From Panulirus ornatus (Eukaryota; Arthropoda; Malacostraca; Decapoda; Palinuridae), in NCBI RefSeq assembly GCF_036320965.1, contig NC_092241.1, positions 62,001 through 126,000 on the forward strand: a DNA stretch of 64,000 bases, in the 5' to 3' direction. The notes below the pieces were generated by a model, which searched no databases, was not told where the DNA came from, and saw only the letters and a program-made list of their open reading frames with translations. Positions 1 to 14,128 of the stretch are shown in pieces (position 1 is the stretch's first letter; the number at the start of each line of letters is the position of its first letter). Made by a program: the position numbers and the translations under genes.

Positions 1-620
1 CAGTTGTTCGCTGATGATACAACGCTGGTGGCTGATTCATGTGAGAAACTGCCGAAGCTGGTGACTGAGTTCGGTAAAGTGTGTGAAAGAAGAAAGTTAA
101 GAGTAAATGTGAAAAAGAGCAAGGTTATTAGGTACAGTAGGGTTGAGGGTCAAGTCAATTGGGAGGTAAGTTTGAATGGAGAAAAACTGTAGGGAGTGAA
201 GTGTTTTAGATATCTGGGAGTGGATTTGGCAGCGGATGGAACCATGGAAGCGGAAGTGAATCATAGGGTGGGGAAGGGGCGAAAATTCTGGGAGCATTGA
301 AGAATGTGTGGAAGTCGAGAACATTATCTCGGAAAGCAAAAATGGGTATGTTTGAAGGAATAATTGTTCTAACAATGTTATATGGTTGCGAGGCGTGGGC
401 TATGGATAGAGTTGTGCGCAGGAGGGTGGATGTGCTGGAAATGAGATGTTTGAGGACAATATGTGGTGTGAGGTGGTTTGCTCGTGTAAGTAAGAATAGG
501 GTAAGAGAGATGTGTGGTAATAAAAAGAGTGTGGTTGAGAGAGCAGAAGAGGGTGTTTTGAAATGGTTTGGTCACATGGAGAGAATGAGTGAGGAAAGAT
601 TGACAAAGAGGATATATGTG
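1..620 (+). mobile_element. RTE-like LINE fragment, RT C-terminal part
   Basis: The fragment opens at the FADD active site of the reverse transcriptase and runs through the KSKVIRYSR and GALKNVWKS blocks toward the C-terminus. Against intact copies it has a GAG-to-TAG stop near 190 (in the EKLEEVKC block) and a frameshift near 270 in the G-rich stretch, so the frame continues at 297-620. It ends abruptly at the RIYVS codons, where the 15-bp minisatellite starts. The 5' side lies outside the window. This is a dead copy. Confidence 0.9.
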
Positions 621-2537
621 TCAAGACGGACATCATCAAGACTGACATCATCAATACGGATATCATCAAGACGGGTATCATCAAGGCAGGCATCATAGAG
701 ACGGGCATCATCAAGACGGGCATCATCAAGACCGACATCATCAAGATGGGCATCATCAACACTGACATCATCAAGACGGGCATCATCCAGACGGACATCA
801 TCAAGACGGGCATCATCAACATGGGCATCATCGAAACGGACATCATCAAGACGGGCACCATCAACACGAGCATCATCAAAACGGACATCATCAAGATGGG
901 CATCATCAAAACGGACATCATCAAGACGGGCATCATCAAGACGGGCATCATCAAAACGGGCATCATCAAGACGGGCATCAAGACGGACATCAAGACGGAC
1001 ATCATCAAGATGGGCATCATCAAAACGGACATCATCAAGACGGGCATCATCAAAACGGGCATCATCAAGACGAGCATCATCAAGACGGGCTTCATTAAGA
1101 GCGGCTTTTTTAAGACGAACATCATCAAAACGGGCATCATCAACACGGGCATCATCAACATGGGTATCATCAACATGGGCATAGTCAAGACGGACATCAT
1201 TAAAACGGGCATCATCAAGACTGGCATCAGCATGAAGGGCATCATCAAGATGTACATCATCAAGACGGGAATCATCAAGACGGGCTTCATCAAGATGGAC
1301 ATCATCAAGACGGGCATCATCAAGATGGACATCATCAAGACGGACATCTTCATGACAGATATCATCAAGATGGACATCATCAAGACGGGAATCATCAAGA
1401 CGGGCTTCATCAAGATGGACATCATCAAGACGGGCATCATCAAGATGGACATCATCAAGACGGACATCTTCATGACAGATATCATCAAGATGGACATCAT
1501 CAAGATGGACATCATCAAAATGGACATCATAAAAGCCGGAAATCATCAAGACGGATATCATCAAGACGGACATCATCAAGACGGACATCATCAAGAAGGT
1601 CATCATCAAGAGGGACATCATCAAGACGGAATCATCAAGACGATTATCATCAAGACGGACATCAAGACGGGCATCATCAAAATGGGCATCATCAAGACGG
1701 GGATCATCAAGTTAGACATCATCAAGACGGACATCATCAAGACGGGCATCATCAAGACGGACATCATCAAGACGACCTTCATCAAAATGGGCATCATCAA
1801 AATGGGCATTATCAAGACGGGAATCATCAAGTTAAACATCATCAAGACGGACATCATCAAGACGGTTATCATCAAGACGGACATCATCAAGATGGGCATC
1901 ATCAAGATGGACATCATCAAGATGGGCATCATCAAAATGGGCATCATCAAGACGGGCATCATCAAAATGGGCATCATCAAAATGGGCATTATCAAGACGG
2001 GCATCATCAAGTTAAACATCATCAAGACGGACATCATCAAGACGGTTATCATCAAGACGGACATCATCAAGATGGGCATCATCAAGATGGACATCATCAA
2101 GATGGGCATCATCAAAATGGGCATCATCAAGACGGGCATCATCAAAATGGGCATCATCAAGATGGACATCATCAAGATGGGCATCATCAAAATGGGCATC
2201 ATCAAGACGGGCATCATCAAGATGGGCATCATCAAAATGGGCATCATCAAGACGGGCATCATCAAAATGGGCATCATCAAGATGGGCATTATCAAGATGG
2301 GCATAATCAAGAAGGGAATCATCAAGACTGGCATCATCAAGACGGGCATCATCAAGATGGACATCATCAAGACTGGCATCATCAAGACGGGCATTATGAA
2401 AATGGACATCATCAATACGGGCATCATCAAAACGGGCATTATCAAGACGGACATCATCAAGACGGGCATCATCAAGATGGGCATCATCAAGACGGACATC
2501 ATCAAGATGGGCATCATCAAGACAGACATCATCAAGA
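621..2537. repeat. 15-bp minisatellite array 1
   Basis: About 128 tandem copies of a 15-bp unit close to GGCATCATCAAGACG, with variants such as GACATC, AAGATG and AAAATG. Higher-order structure is visible: a block at 1,321 recurs at 1,441 (120 bp, 8 units) and a block at 1,806 recurs at 1,986 (180 bp, 12 units). Because 15 is a multiple of 3 and the unit lacks stops, both strands give long pseudo-ORFs with 5-residue periodicity (GIIKT on plus, LMMPV or LDDAR on minus). I regard these as composition artefacts rather than genes. Confidence 0.97.
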
Positions 2538-2720
2538 GGGAAATTCAGTGATACATTGTGGGTCCTCCTCTACATTGTGGGTCTTCATCAAACACAGACA
2601 TAACCTGTGGGATTTCTTGGCAGCAAATTGACTCGGTAATTGTCGTCACTGGGGTAGAGTGACCACACAAACACCTGTCACTATAATGATGGTAACTTTG
2701 TCAAATTATGAAATCCTATT
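2538..2720. repeat. Right flank of array, duplicated
   Basis: This AT-balanced segment has no convincing ORF. It matches 7,464-7,667 almost base for base, except for one extra copy of a roughly 20-bp TACATTGTGGGTCC unit in the second occurrence and a few substitutions. It marks the right edge of the duplicated minisatellite block. After about 2,720 the similarity collapses. Confidence 0.85.
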
Positions 2721-3560
2721 CCCATAATTAATTACATTTTTAAGTATGTTATAAATAAATGCTAAAGTCTTGAGTTTTTCCACCATACAATTTATAAATT
2801 ATTTTATAATAAATCCCTATACAATTCTTACAAAAATAAACACCAATCCAATCATACCCCCATAATTAAACAAACTTCACAAATATCCAACCCACCCACC
2901 CTACATCTTCACACACCCCCCATACCACAAAAACTACATACTACACATACAATACCCACACCAAATACCATCATCCACCCAACCAAAATCAAATACCCCC
3001 CACACAAAAAACCCCACTCACAACCTCTAAATTAATAAAACCTTATTAACAATTTACACACCACCCAACTAACCCCACTTAATTTTTAACTATTCCACCA
3101 TAATACCCTTCACACCCCCATCATCTCATTCCCCACACACATACACCAAACTCTTTCACTCTACTCACATAAAAACTCCCCACCTCTCCAACAAATAATT
3201 ACACTTATCTTAAATACCCCCATAAACACTTAATCAATTCAATACCTGTTTACCATCACAAAACCCTCTTCCCACCCACTAACACTAAACCCACAAACCC
3301 ACCTCTTTAAACTACTCAATAAATCACAACACCACCCCCCCTAACCTACCCATCCCCCACACTCTCCCATACCCGACCCCCCAACACTCCTACATCTATT
3401 TATTAAATTATCTTCCCCCACTATCTCCTCATCCCCCTCCTTGATTCTACCTATCACCCACCCCTTACCCGTTAACTCCCCACACCCAGTACTACAATAA
3501 CTCCACATCCCTCCTTTTTACCATTCGCACCAAAGCCCTCCAAGCACTCCCATTCCAACC
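2721..3560. other. G-depleted anomalous stretch, no gene
   Basis: From about 2,800 to 3,480 the plus strand contains only about four G bases; the lines from 2,821 to 3,240 contain none. C, A and T are all abundant, so this is not simple AT-richness. No ORF, repeat unit or similarity to the rest of the window is apparent, apart from a weak match at the left edge (GCTAAAGTCTTG) to 7,708-7,719. The stretch sits between a clean duplicated flank and an indel-rich duplicate, so a failed or unpolished consensus is the most likely explanation. Confidence 0.8.
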
Positions 3561-5320
3561 TGTCACTTATCATGTGACCATACTACCTTCGGTGGGTGGG
3601 CGTCCCCCCCCTTTACTTCATGACATCATGACCCCCCCCCCCCTCTTTTAACGCCCTCCTATATGCGCCGCTCCCATGATAAACGTCTACCCCCCTGCCC
3701 CCCGCCCCCCCCCGTTCGCCAATGTAAGAAACTGAAAATCTGTAAACCTGGCATCAATGTTGTGACAAGAACCCCTTGGCCCCCCTGTACGAAACACTAC
3801 CCGCTCGAGCCCCGAACGGAATAACACGATGCTCTGCATGTGTATGTTCAAGACGTTGGCGTAGCACGGGAAATTTTTTGGTACACAACAAGCAAGAGAG
3901 TGGGCCGGGACAGAACGGACGCATCTACTACCTATTGTGGGGAGGGGAACGTGTAGGGGTACGCCGTGTGTTTGTGGTATGAGGGGCCACCTACACTACT
4001 GTGGGGGGGGTCCCATAATTCAGTGTTATGAGGTGCATGTTATGATGGTGCTATTGTCTACGATGTTGTGAAAAGTTGCTAGAAAAAAAATTTGTAAAGG
4101 GGCCTCGTTTTTATCCATACTTTATTCTAAACTGATATCACCACCCTTGCGGAGATGTAATCCAGCCAATGGCAGCAGGAGTGGATGGTTTTGTAGTTTT
4201 CAATAAATCAAAAAACAGGGTGACAGTGTTTCTTGACTGGTTGGTAAAAAATATATTCTTTATGTCATAATAGATCATGTTGAAGTACCCGAAGATTAGG
4301 CCATTGTACATATGCAAAGGGAGAAGTGAGTGATCAATTTTCAGAGACTTAAGTTTGTTGTAGTATTATCTGAGAAATTATATGGGGGGGGGGTAATGAC
4401 TGGGTGGGTGAAGGATGTACAGAGCATCAGATTGGGGAACTGCAATGTGTTTCAGGAAGTCGTAGAGGATGTGTGGATCAGGTGTGTTTGCTTTGATGAA
4501 TATATGTGAGAAATAACTTGGAAAATAAAACAAATGGATTTGTATGCAGCATTTATGGACTCTGGAGAAGGTTATGATAGGAGTTGAGAGATGCTTTGTG
4601 GAAGGTATAAGAGGTTTATGGTGTGGGAGCAAGTTGCTAGAAGCAGTGAACTTTTTTTTCTCGTGTAAGGGCGATGTGTACGAGTAGAAAGAAAAGAGAG
4701 GGAAAGTGATTGGTTCTCATTATGTCGGTTTGCGGCAAGGGGTGCCGTTGATGTCTCCATGTGTTGTTTAATTTGGTTTATGGATGGGGTTGTTGGGAAG
4801 GTGATGCAAGAGTTTTGGAAAGAGGGGCATGTATGCGTCTGTGTGGATGAGAGGGTTCTTTAGAAGTGTTCAGTTGTTGTTTGCTGATAATACAGCGCTG
4901 ATGGCTGATTGGGTGAGAATTGCAGGAAGCTGGTGTTGAGTTGTTAAAGTGTGTTGAAAGAAGAAAGCTGAGAGTAAATGTTGAATAAGAGCACCGCGTT
5001 GCGAGCCCGGCCTTACAGTAAGGGTTGAGGGCACCCACCCCCCTCGCCTAACATTGGGAGTAACGTTTGAACCTGTAGAAAAACCTGGGCGGAAGTGAAC
5101 CGTGTTTTAAGATGATTGGGACCGTGGATTCGCAGCGCGATGGACCATGGACCCATGGAAATCGATTCAAGGCGTCCGGCGGCCCCCCGCAGGGTGCGAA
5201 ATTTGGCAGCGTTGAAGAGATGTGTGGAAGGCGAAAACGTTATCTTCGGAAAGCAAAAATGGGTATGTTTGAAGGAAAAATTTTTAAAAAAATGTTAAAA
5301 TTTTGGGTTTCAAAAAGTTT
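3561..5320 (+). other. Indel-rich duplicate of about 8,500-10,110, includes RTE fragment
   Basis: The order of words here follows 8,500-10,110 throughout: the CACGGGAAATT region, GGCCACCTACACTACTG, the RT fragment from about 4,147, and even the private rearrangement ACAGTAAGGTTGAGGG. This copy has an extra or missing base every few nucleotides, expanded homopolymers and GC-rich junk (for example around 5,000-5,200). It codes for nothing continuous. It is probably an unpolished long-read consensus of the same locus; a real, decayed duplicate is the alternative. Confidence 0.75.
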
Positions 5321-5544
5321 GGGCTATGGATAGAGTTGTGCGCAGGAGGGTGGATGTGCTGGAAATGAGATGTTTGAGGACAATATGTGGTGTGAGGTGG
5401 TTTGCTCGTGTAAGTAAGAATAGGGTAAGAGAGATGTGTGGTAATAAAAAGAGTGTGGTTGAGAGAGCAGAAGAGGGTGTTTTGAAATGGTTTGGTCACA
5501 TGGAGAGAATGAGTGAGGAAAGATTGACAAAGAGGATATATGTG
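5321..5544 (+). mobile_element. RTE fragment, duplicate of 397-620
   Basis: This is an RT C-terminal fragment (MDRVVRRRVDVLEMRC to RIYVS). It matches 397-620 at a constant offset of 4,924 bp with no indel that I can see. Left of 5,321 the sequence instead follows the locus at 10,108, so two different RTE copies are joined here. It runs directly into the second minisatellite array, exactly as at 621. Confidence 0.88.
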
Positions 5545-7463
5545 TCAAGACGGACATCATCAAGACTGACATCATCAATACGGATATCATCAAGACGGGT
5601 ATCATCAAGGCAGGCATCATAGAGACGGGCATCATCAAGACGGGCATCATCAAGACCGACATCATCAAGATGGGCATCATCAACACTGACATCATCAAGA
5701 CGGGCATCATCCAGACGGACATCATCAAGACGGGCATCATCAACATGGGCATCATCGAAACGGACATCATCAAGACGGGCACCATCAACACGAGCATCAT
5801 CAAAACGGACATCATCAAGATGGGCATCATCAAAACGGACATCATCAAGACGGGCATCATCAAGACGGGCATCATCAAAACGGGCATCATCAAGACGGGC
5901 ATCAAGACGGACATCAAGACGGACATCATCAAGATGGGCATCATCAAAACGGACATCATCAAGACGGGCATCATCAAAACGGGCATCATCAAGACGAGCA
6001 TCATCAAGACGGGCTTCATTAAGAGCGGCTTTTTTAAGACGAACATCATCAAAACGGGCATCATCAACACGGGCATCATCAACATGGGTATCATCAACAT
6101 GGGCATAGTCAAGACGGACATCATTAAAACGGGCATCATCAAGACTGGCATCAGCATGAAGGGCATCATCAAGATGTACATCATCAAGACGGGAATCATC
6201 AAGACGGGCTTCATCAAGATGGACATCATCAAGACGGGCATCATCAAGATGGACATCATCAAGACGGACATCTTCATGACAGATATCATCAAGACGGACA
6301 TCATCAAGACGGGCATCATCAAGACGGGCTTCATCAAGATGGACATCATCAAGACGGGCATCATCAAGACGGGCATCATCAAGATGGGCATCATCAAGAC
6401 GGGCATCATCAAGATGGGCATCATCAAGATGGGCATCATCAAGACGGGCATCATCAAGATGGGCATCATCAAGACGGGCATCATCAAGAAGGGCATCATC
6501 AAGACGGGCATCATCAAGATGGGCATCATCAAGATGGGCATCATCAAGATGGGCATCATCAAGACGGACATCATCAAGACGGACATCATCAAGACGGGCA
6601 TCATCAAGATGGGCATCATCAAGATGGGCATCATCAAGATGGGCATCATCAAGACGGACATCATCAAGACGGACATCATCAAGACGGGCATCATCAAGAG
6701 GGCATCATCAAGATGGGCATCATCAAGATGGGCATCATCAAGATGGGCATCATCAAGACGGGCATCATCAAGACGGGCATCATCAAGACGGGCATCATCA
6801 AGATGGGCATCATCAAGATGGGCATCATCAAGATGGGCATCATCAAGATGGGCATCATCAAGACGGGCATCATCAAGACGGGCATCATCAAGATGGGCAT
6901 CATCAAGATGGGCATCATCAAGACGGGCATCATCAAGATGGACATCATCAAGACGGACATCATCAAGACGGTTATCATCAAGACGGACATCATCAAGATG
7001 GGCATCATCAAGATGGACATCATCAAGATGGGCATCATCAAGATGGGCATCATCAAGACGGGCATCATCAAAATGGGCATCATCAAGATGGACATCATCA
7101 AGATGGGCATCATCAAAATGGGCATCATCAAGACGGGCATCATCAAGATGGGCATCATCAAAATGGGCATCATCAAGACGGGCATCATCAAAATGGGCAT
7201 CATCAAGATGGGCATTATCAAGATGGGCATAATCAAGAAGGGAATCATCAAGACTGGCATCATCAAGACGGGCATCATCAAGATGGACATCATCAAGACT
7301 GGCATCATCAAGACGGGCATTATGAAAATGGACATCATCAATACGGGCATCATCAAAACGGGCATTATCAAGACGGACATCATCAAGACGGGCATCATCA
7401 AGATGGGCATCATCAAGACGGGCATCATCAAGATGGGCATCATCAAGACAGACATCATCAAGA
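5545..7463. repeat. 15-bp minisatellite array 2
   Basis: A second array of the same 15-bp unit, about 128 copies. The first several hundred bases match array 1 position for position (offset 4,924). From about 6,290 the order of variants differs, with a long homogeneous AAGATGGGC and AAGACGGGC section and a frame shift near 6,697. The right end realigns with array 1 (offset 4,926). Total lengths agree within 2 bp although the interiors differ, which suggests two alleles or paralogues of one array. Confidence 0.95.
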
Positions 7464-9004
7464 GGGAAATTCAGTGATACATTGTGGGTCCTCCTCTACA
7501 TTGTGGGTCCTCCTCTACATTGTGGGTCTTCATCAAACACAGACATAACCTGTGGGATTTCTTGGCAGCAAATTGACTCGGTAATTGTCGTCATTGGGGT
7601 AGAGTGACCACACAAACACCTGTCACTATAATGATGGTAACTTTGTCAAATTATGAAATCCTATTCCACAGTTGTAATGCAACTTGTTATGGAGGGGATA
7701 TTGTAATGCTAAAGTCTTGTGTGTGTCCACATTCATGTAGTTTGGAGGGGATGCTCTGATTGACAGTGTATTGGAGGACATTTTGCATATAATTGCCTTC
7801 GCACATGTAAAAATGTAGGTTCATTCGGCTATTGTGCCCAACCTGTATCAAAATCAACGTATGAAGCGATATATAAAAATGTAATCTCTTTTAGATATTG
7901 ACGATATCCTGATATGAATTTAGACATTTGTAATTCGAGAATACAACTTAATTTATTTCTTGTAACAAATATATTTCTTTCCAATCGTTATTCCCCGAGT
8001 GACCTGCGTTGCCTTCGGACACGGGGCTACCTTGCGGTTTCATCACATCAACTTCCGGCTCAAAAACTACGGGTGGGTCCCTAGCTGGACATCTCCGTTG
8101 TCAGGATCCTCAAAAATCGATGAGCCATCGGACATATATATGTCTAAATCTTCGCTGGAGCTCGAGTCGCTATGTCTTCTCGCCACATCGACCGCCATTA
8201 TTTGTGCGTCTGGTGACGTCTCCTGTCCAACCTCGTTTTCGGTTGATTGGATTTTCCAGGCGGGTAAAGATACTCTTTCCAAGAGGCATAACTCCGTTAT
8301 ATATGTACCAATTTCAAAGCGGTTTTTTCATTGTTTGAAAATCTAATAAAAACGATAAGATAAACTGAAAATCAATCGCCATTACACATGTTACCACGGT
8401 CAGCGTTGGGTGGATGGTGCGGCACTAGAGCGAGCTGGCAGAAGAGGTGGAGTAGAGCTCAACTGACAACGGGATGACACTCAAGGAGACGATAATCCAC
8501 ATCCTGTTGGTCATGGAGACCATGTAGCACTAGTCCATGTAAAGTAGCCTGGGGTAATATACGCTGGCTGGTCTTTCTTAGGAATGATGATAGGGGAAGT
8601 ATATCATGGCGGCCATGATAAAAGTTACCCCGGGTGAATGTAAGAAACTGGAACTGTAAACTGAATAATGTTGAAAGAACCCTGGGGTAGAACATTAGTG
8701 GAGGAACGGAACACGATGCTCTCATGTTAGTTCAAAGCGCTTGGCGTCGCACGGGAAATTTTGGTACACAACAGCAAGACGAGTGAGGGCGGGACAGACG
8801 GACGCATCATACTACCTCTAGTGAGGAGGGGGAACGAGAGGTACGCCGTGTGGTATGAGGGCCACCTACACTACTGTGTCATAATCAGTGTATGAGGTGC
8901 TGTTAATGATGGTGCTATTGTCTAATTGTTGTTGAAAAGTTGCTAGAAAAAAAATATGTAAAGGTGCCTCGTTATTATCCATACTTTATTCTAACTGATA
9001 CCCC
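7464..9004. other. Non-repeat spacer with little coding evidence
   Basis: This starts with the array right flank (7,464-7,667), then continues with sequence not seen elsewhere in the window except as the noisy duplicate at 3,561-4,146. Short ORFs on both strands around 8,000-8,350 overlap a CpG-rich patch described separately. Otherwise I see no exon, RNA gene or transposon terminus. RTE sequence starts at about 9,005. Confidence 0.6.
8067..8198 (-). CDS. Possible small coding fragment, acidic and Ser-rich
   Basis: From an ATG at 8,198 this gives 43 residues, with a Ser/Asp/Glu-rich middle (SDSSSSEDLDIYMSDGSS). The open frame extends upstream without an ATG to 8,282. After the TAG, another frame continues with coding-like residues (VFEPEVDV). 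The patch is CpG-rich, unlike its surroundings, as expected for a first exon or a young insertion. I recognise no family. It could be the N-terminus of a transposase or host protein broken by a frameshift, or chance. Confidence 0.22.
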   Translation of the reverse strand: MAVDVARRHSDSSSSEDLDIYMSDGSSIFEDPDNGDVQLGTHP

Positions 9005-10575
9005 ACCTTGCGGAAGATGAAATCCAGCAAGGCAGCAGGAGTGGATGGTTTTGCAGTTCAATAAATCAAAAAACTGGGTGACAGTGTTCTTGACTGGTTG
9101 GTAAAGATATATTCATTATGTATATAGATCATGTTGAAGTACCCGAAGATTGGCCATTGTACAAATGCAAAGGGGATGAAGGTGAGTGATCAAATTACAG
9201 AGACTTAAGTTTGTTGAGTATTACTGAGAAATTATATGGGGGGGGGGTAATGACAGGGAGGGTGAAGGGATGTACAGAGCATCAGATTGGGGAACAGCAA
9301 TGTGGTTTCAGAAGTAGTAGAGGATGTGTGGATCAGGTGTTTGCTTTGATGAATATATGTGAGAAATACTTGGAAAAACAAATGGATTTGTATGCAGCAT
9401 TTATGGATCTGGAGAAGGCATATGATAGAGTTGAGAGATGCTTTGTGGAAGGTATAAGAGTATATGGTGTGGGAGGCAAGTTGCTAGAAGCAGTGAAATT
9501 TTTTTTCGTGTAAGGCATGTGTACGAGTAGAAAGAGAGGAAAGTGATTGGTTCTCAATTTATGTCGGTTTGCGGCAGGGGTGCGTGATGTCTCCATGGTT
9601 GTTTAATTTGTTTATGGATGGGGTTGTTGGGAAGGTGAATGCAAGAGTTTTGGAAAGAGGGGCAAGTATGCAGTCTGTTGTGGATGAGAGGGCTTAAGAA
9701 GTGATTCAGTTGTTGTTTGCTGATAATACAGCGCTGATGGCTGATTCGGGTGAGAAATTGCAGAAGCTGGTTGTTGAGTTTGTTAAAGTGTGTGAAAGAA
9801 GAAAGCTGAGAGTAAATGTGAATAAGAGCAAGGTTGAGGGTACAGTAAGGTTGAGGGACAAGTAACTTGGGAAGTAAGTTTGAATGTAGAAAAACTGGAG
9901 GAAGTGAAGTGTTTTAGATATCTGGGAGTGGATTTGGCAGCGGATGGAACCATGGAAGTGGAAATGAGTCACAGGGTGGGGGAGGGTGCGAAAGTTCTGG
10001 CAGCGTTGAAGAATGTGTGGAAGGCGAAAACATTATCTCGGAAAGCAAAAATGGGTATGTTTGAAGGAATAGTGGTTCAAACAATGTTATATGGTTGCAA
10101 AGCGTGGGCTATAGATAGGGTTGTGCGGAGGAGGGTGGATATGTTGGAAATGAGATGTCTGAGGACAATATGTGGTGTGAGGTGGTTTGATCGAGTAAGT
10201 AATGAAAGGGTAAAAGAGTGTGTGGTAATAAAAAGAGAGTGGTTGAGCGAGCAGAAGAGGGTGTATTGTAAAGGTTAGGTCACATGGAGAGAATGGGTGA
10301 GGAAGGATTGACAAAGAGGGTATATGTGTCAGAAGTGGAAAGGACGAGGAAAGGTGGGAGACCAAATTGGAGGGGGAAGGATGGAGTGAAAAAGATTTTG
10401 AGCGAACATGCGGGAGGGTGAAAGGCGTGCAAGGAATAGAATGAATTGGAAAGAAGTGGCATACCGGGGTCGACGAGCTGTCACTGGATTAAACCTGGGC
10501 ATGTGAAGCGTCTAGGGTAAACCATGGAAAGTGTTGTGGGGACTGAATGAGGAAAGGGAGCTGTGGTTTCGGTGC
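9005..10575 (+). mobile_element. RTE-like LINE fragment, RT to 3' UTR
   Basis: Starts at the LRKMKSSKAAGVDG block of the RT and runs to the C-terminus and into a long-type 3' UTR, where a Penelope-like element follows. Lesions include an expanded G run near 9,240, stops near 9,510 and 9,696, a local duplication around 9,830 and frameshifts near 10,278. The active site reads FADN (GATGATAC changed to GATAATAC), so a catalytic Asp is lost. The downstream stop codon lies in the CGA (longer ORF) form. Confidence 0.88.
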
Positions 10576-10589
10576 ATTATACATGTCAA

Positions 10590-13308
<2,719 letters not shown>

Positions 13309-13320
13309 GGCCGGGTTGAA

Positions 13321-13764
13321 TATTCAAGAGCGACTGCTACTGCTGGTGCTGCCCACCGAAGACGCATCTGTACATCCGGTCACCAGTGGTCAGGTGTTCT
13401 GGCCGCGTCTGAGGACTTGTGGAAAACCATTGGCTGCGAGGGACTGCGACGGAAGAAGCTCTGGGTTCTCGTCGGGATCATGATGGTACATGATGTGTTC
13501 AGCCTCGCCCGGGACAGTGGCTACGTCCGGCTTGTGACACAAGCCACACTCATCCATGGACCCAAGGATCACAAGCCACAATACGTCGTCTGCCTCAACT
13601 ACGTCGTCAGCGCCTCTTCGCAAACGGAACTACCTTGGCCCACCAGTGATGCTACTACGTTTGTGAATCGGGAACCATTGCAACACAAACCCCGCCAGGT
13701 GGTGGAGTTTCCCGCAGTGTATCGAGACAGACTTCCCCAGAACTTCTTTTTAAAGGGGAAGTAA
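13321..13764 (+). CDS. GC-rich ORF, possible terminal host exon, unrecognised
   Basis: A frame open from about 13,321 to the TAA at 13,764, rich in G/C at third positions and unlike the RTE around it. Residues include HRRRICTSGHQWSG, a hydrophobic KLWVLVGIMMVHDVFSLA stretch, HGPKDHKPQYVVCLNYVV and FPAVYRDRLPQNFFLKGK. There is no clear start codon; a splice acceptor could be one of several AG sites near 13,326-13,361. An AATAAA lies at 13,913-13,918. I do not recognise the family. It could be a last exon, a retrocopy or part of an unknown transposon. Confidence 0.4.
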   Translation, partial: YSRATATAGAAHRRRICTSGHQWSGVLAASEDLWKTIGCEGLRRKKLWVLVGIMMVHDVFSLARDSGYVRLVTQATLIHGPKDHKPQYVVCLNYVVSASSQTELPWPTSDATTFVNREPLQHKPRQVVEFPAVYRDRLPQNFFLKGK

Positions 13765-13907
13765 ATGTTTATAGTTGTGTTACTGGAGTGAGAGTTTTCA
13801 TACATGGTGTTTTGACAAGAAAATAGTGAAATTGGAGAAAAATGTAGCTTAGACATTGAAGCTTATTGATACAGTGGTTAAATTGATGAGAACTGCTATT
13901 GACGTTT

Positions 13908-14035
13908 GTGTAAATAAATTATACATTTCCTTTTTCCATAGCCAGAGGTTGAACCATTATGTGACATTCATTTTTTTTTCATTCATTTCAAGCTAGAAGT
14001 TTCAGTTTTCTAAATTGTTTCTTACATTTTTCATA
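13908..14035 (+). repeat. Dispersed 128-bp repeat with AATAAA, copy 1
   Basis: This segment (GTAAATAAATTATACATTTC through TTTCTTACATTTTTC) recurs in inverted orientation at about 40,214-40,341 with a few differences. The flanks on both sides differ between copies. It holds an AATAAA hexamer and may be a short 3'-UTR-derived repeat or an old non-autonomous element. No coding capacity is seen. Confidence 0.75.
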
Positions 14036-14128
14036 TGTATATATATGTATGTGTGTGTGTGTGTATATGTGCGTATGTATGTGTATGTGTGTGTATGTGT
14101 ATATGTATATGTATATATATGTATATTA
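14036..14128. repeat. TG/TA-rich microsatellite
   Basis: Imperfect (TG)n and (TATG)n sequence, ending in TATAT directly before the 5' end of an RTE copy. Confidence 0.9.

Noticed and set aside
746..2551. 601-codon ORF rich in GIIKT/DIIKM repeats (and 520- and 457-codon relatives in the second array)
   Set aside because: It is a translation of the 15-bp minisatellite, whose unit is divisible by three and has no stop. Comparable ORFs appear on the opposite strand and in other frames.
3776..3982. 68-codon ORF in the noisy duplicate
   Set aside because: The corresponding clean sequence near 8,680-8,870 does not keep the frame, so it is produced by indel errors.
7999..8346. 115-codon plus-strand ORF overlapping the CpG-rich patch
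   Set aside because: No domain and non-ATG start; the opposite strand gives a more protein-like composition, though that too is weak.
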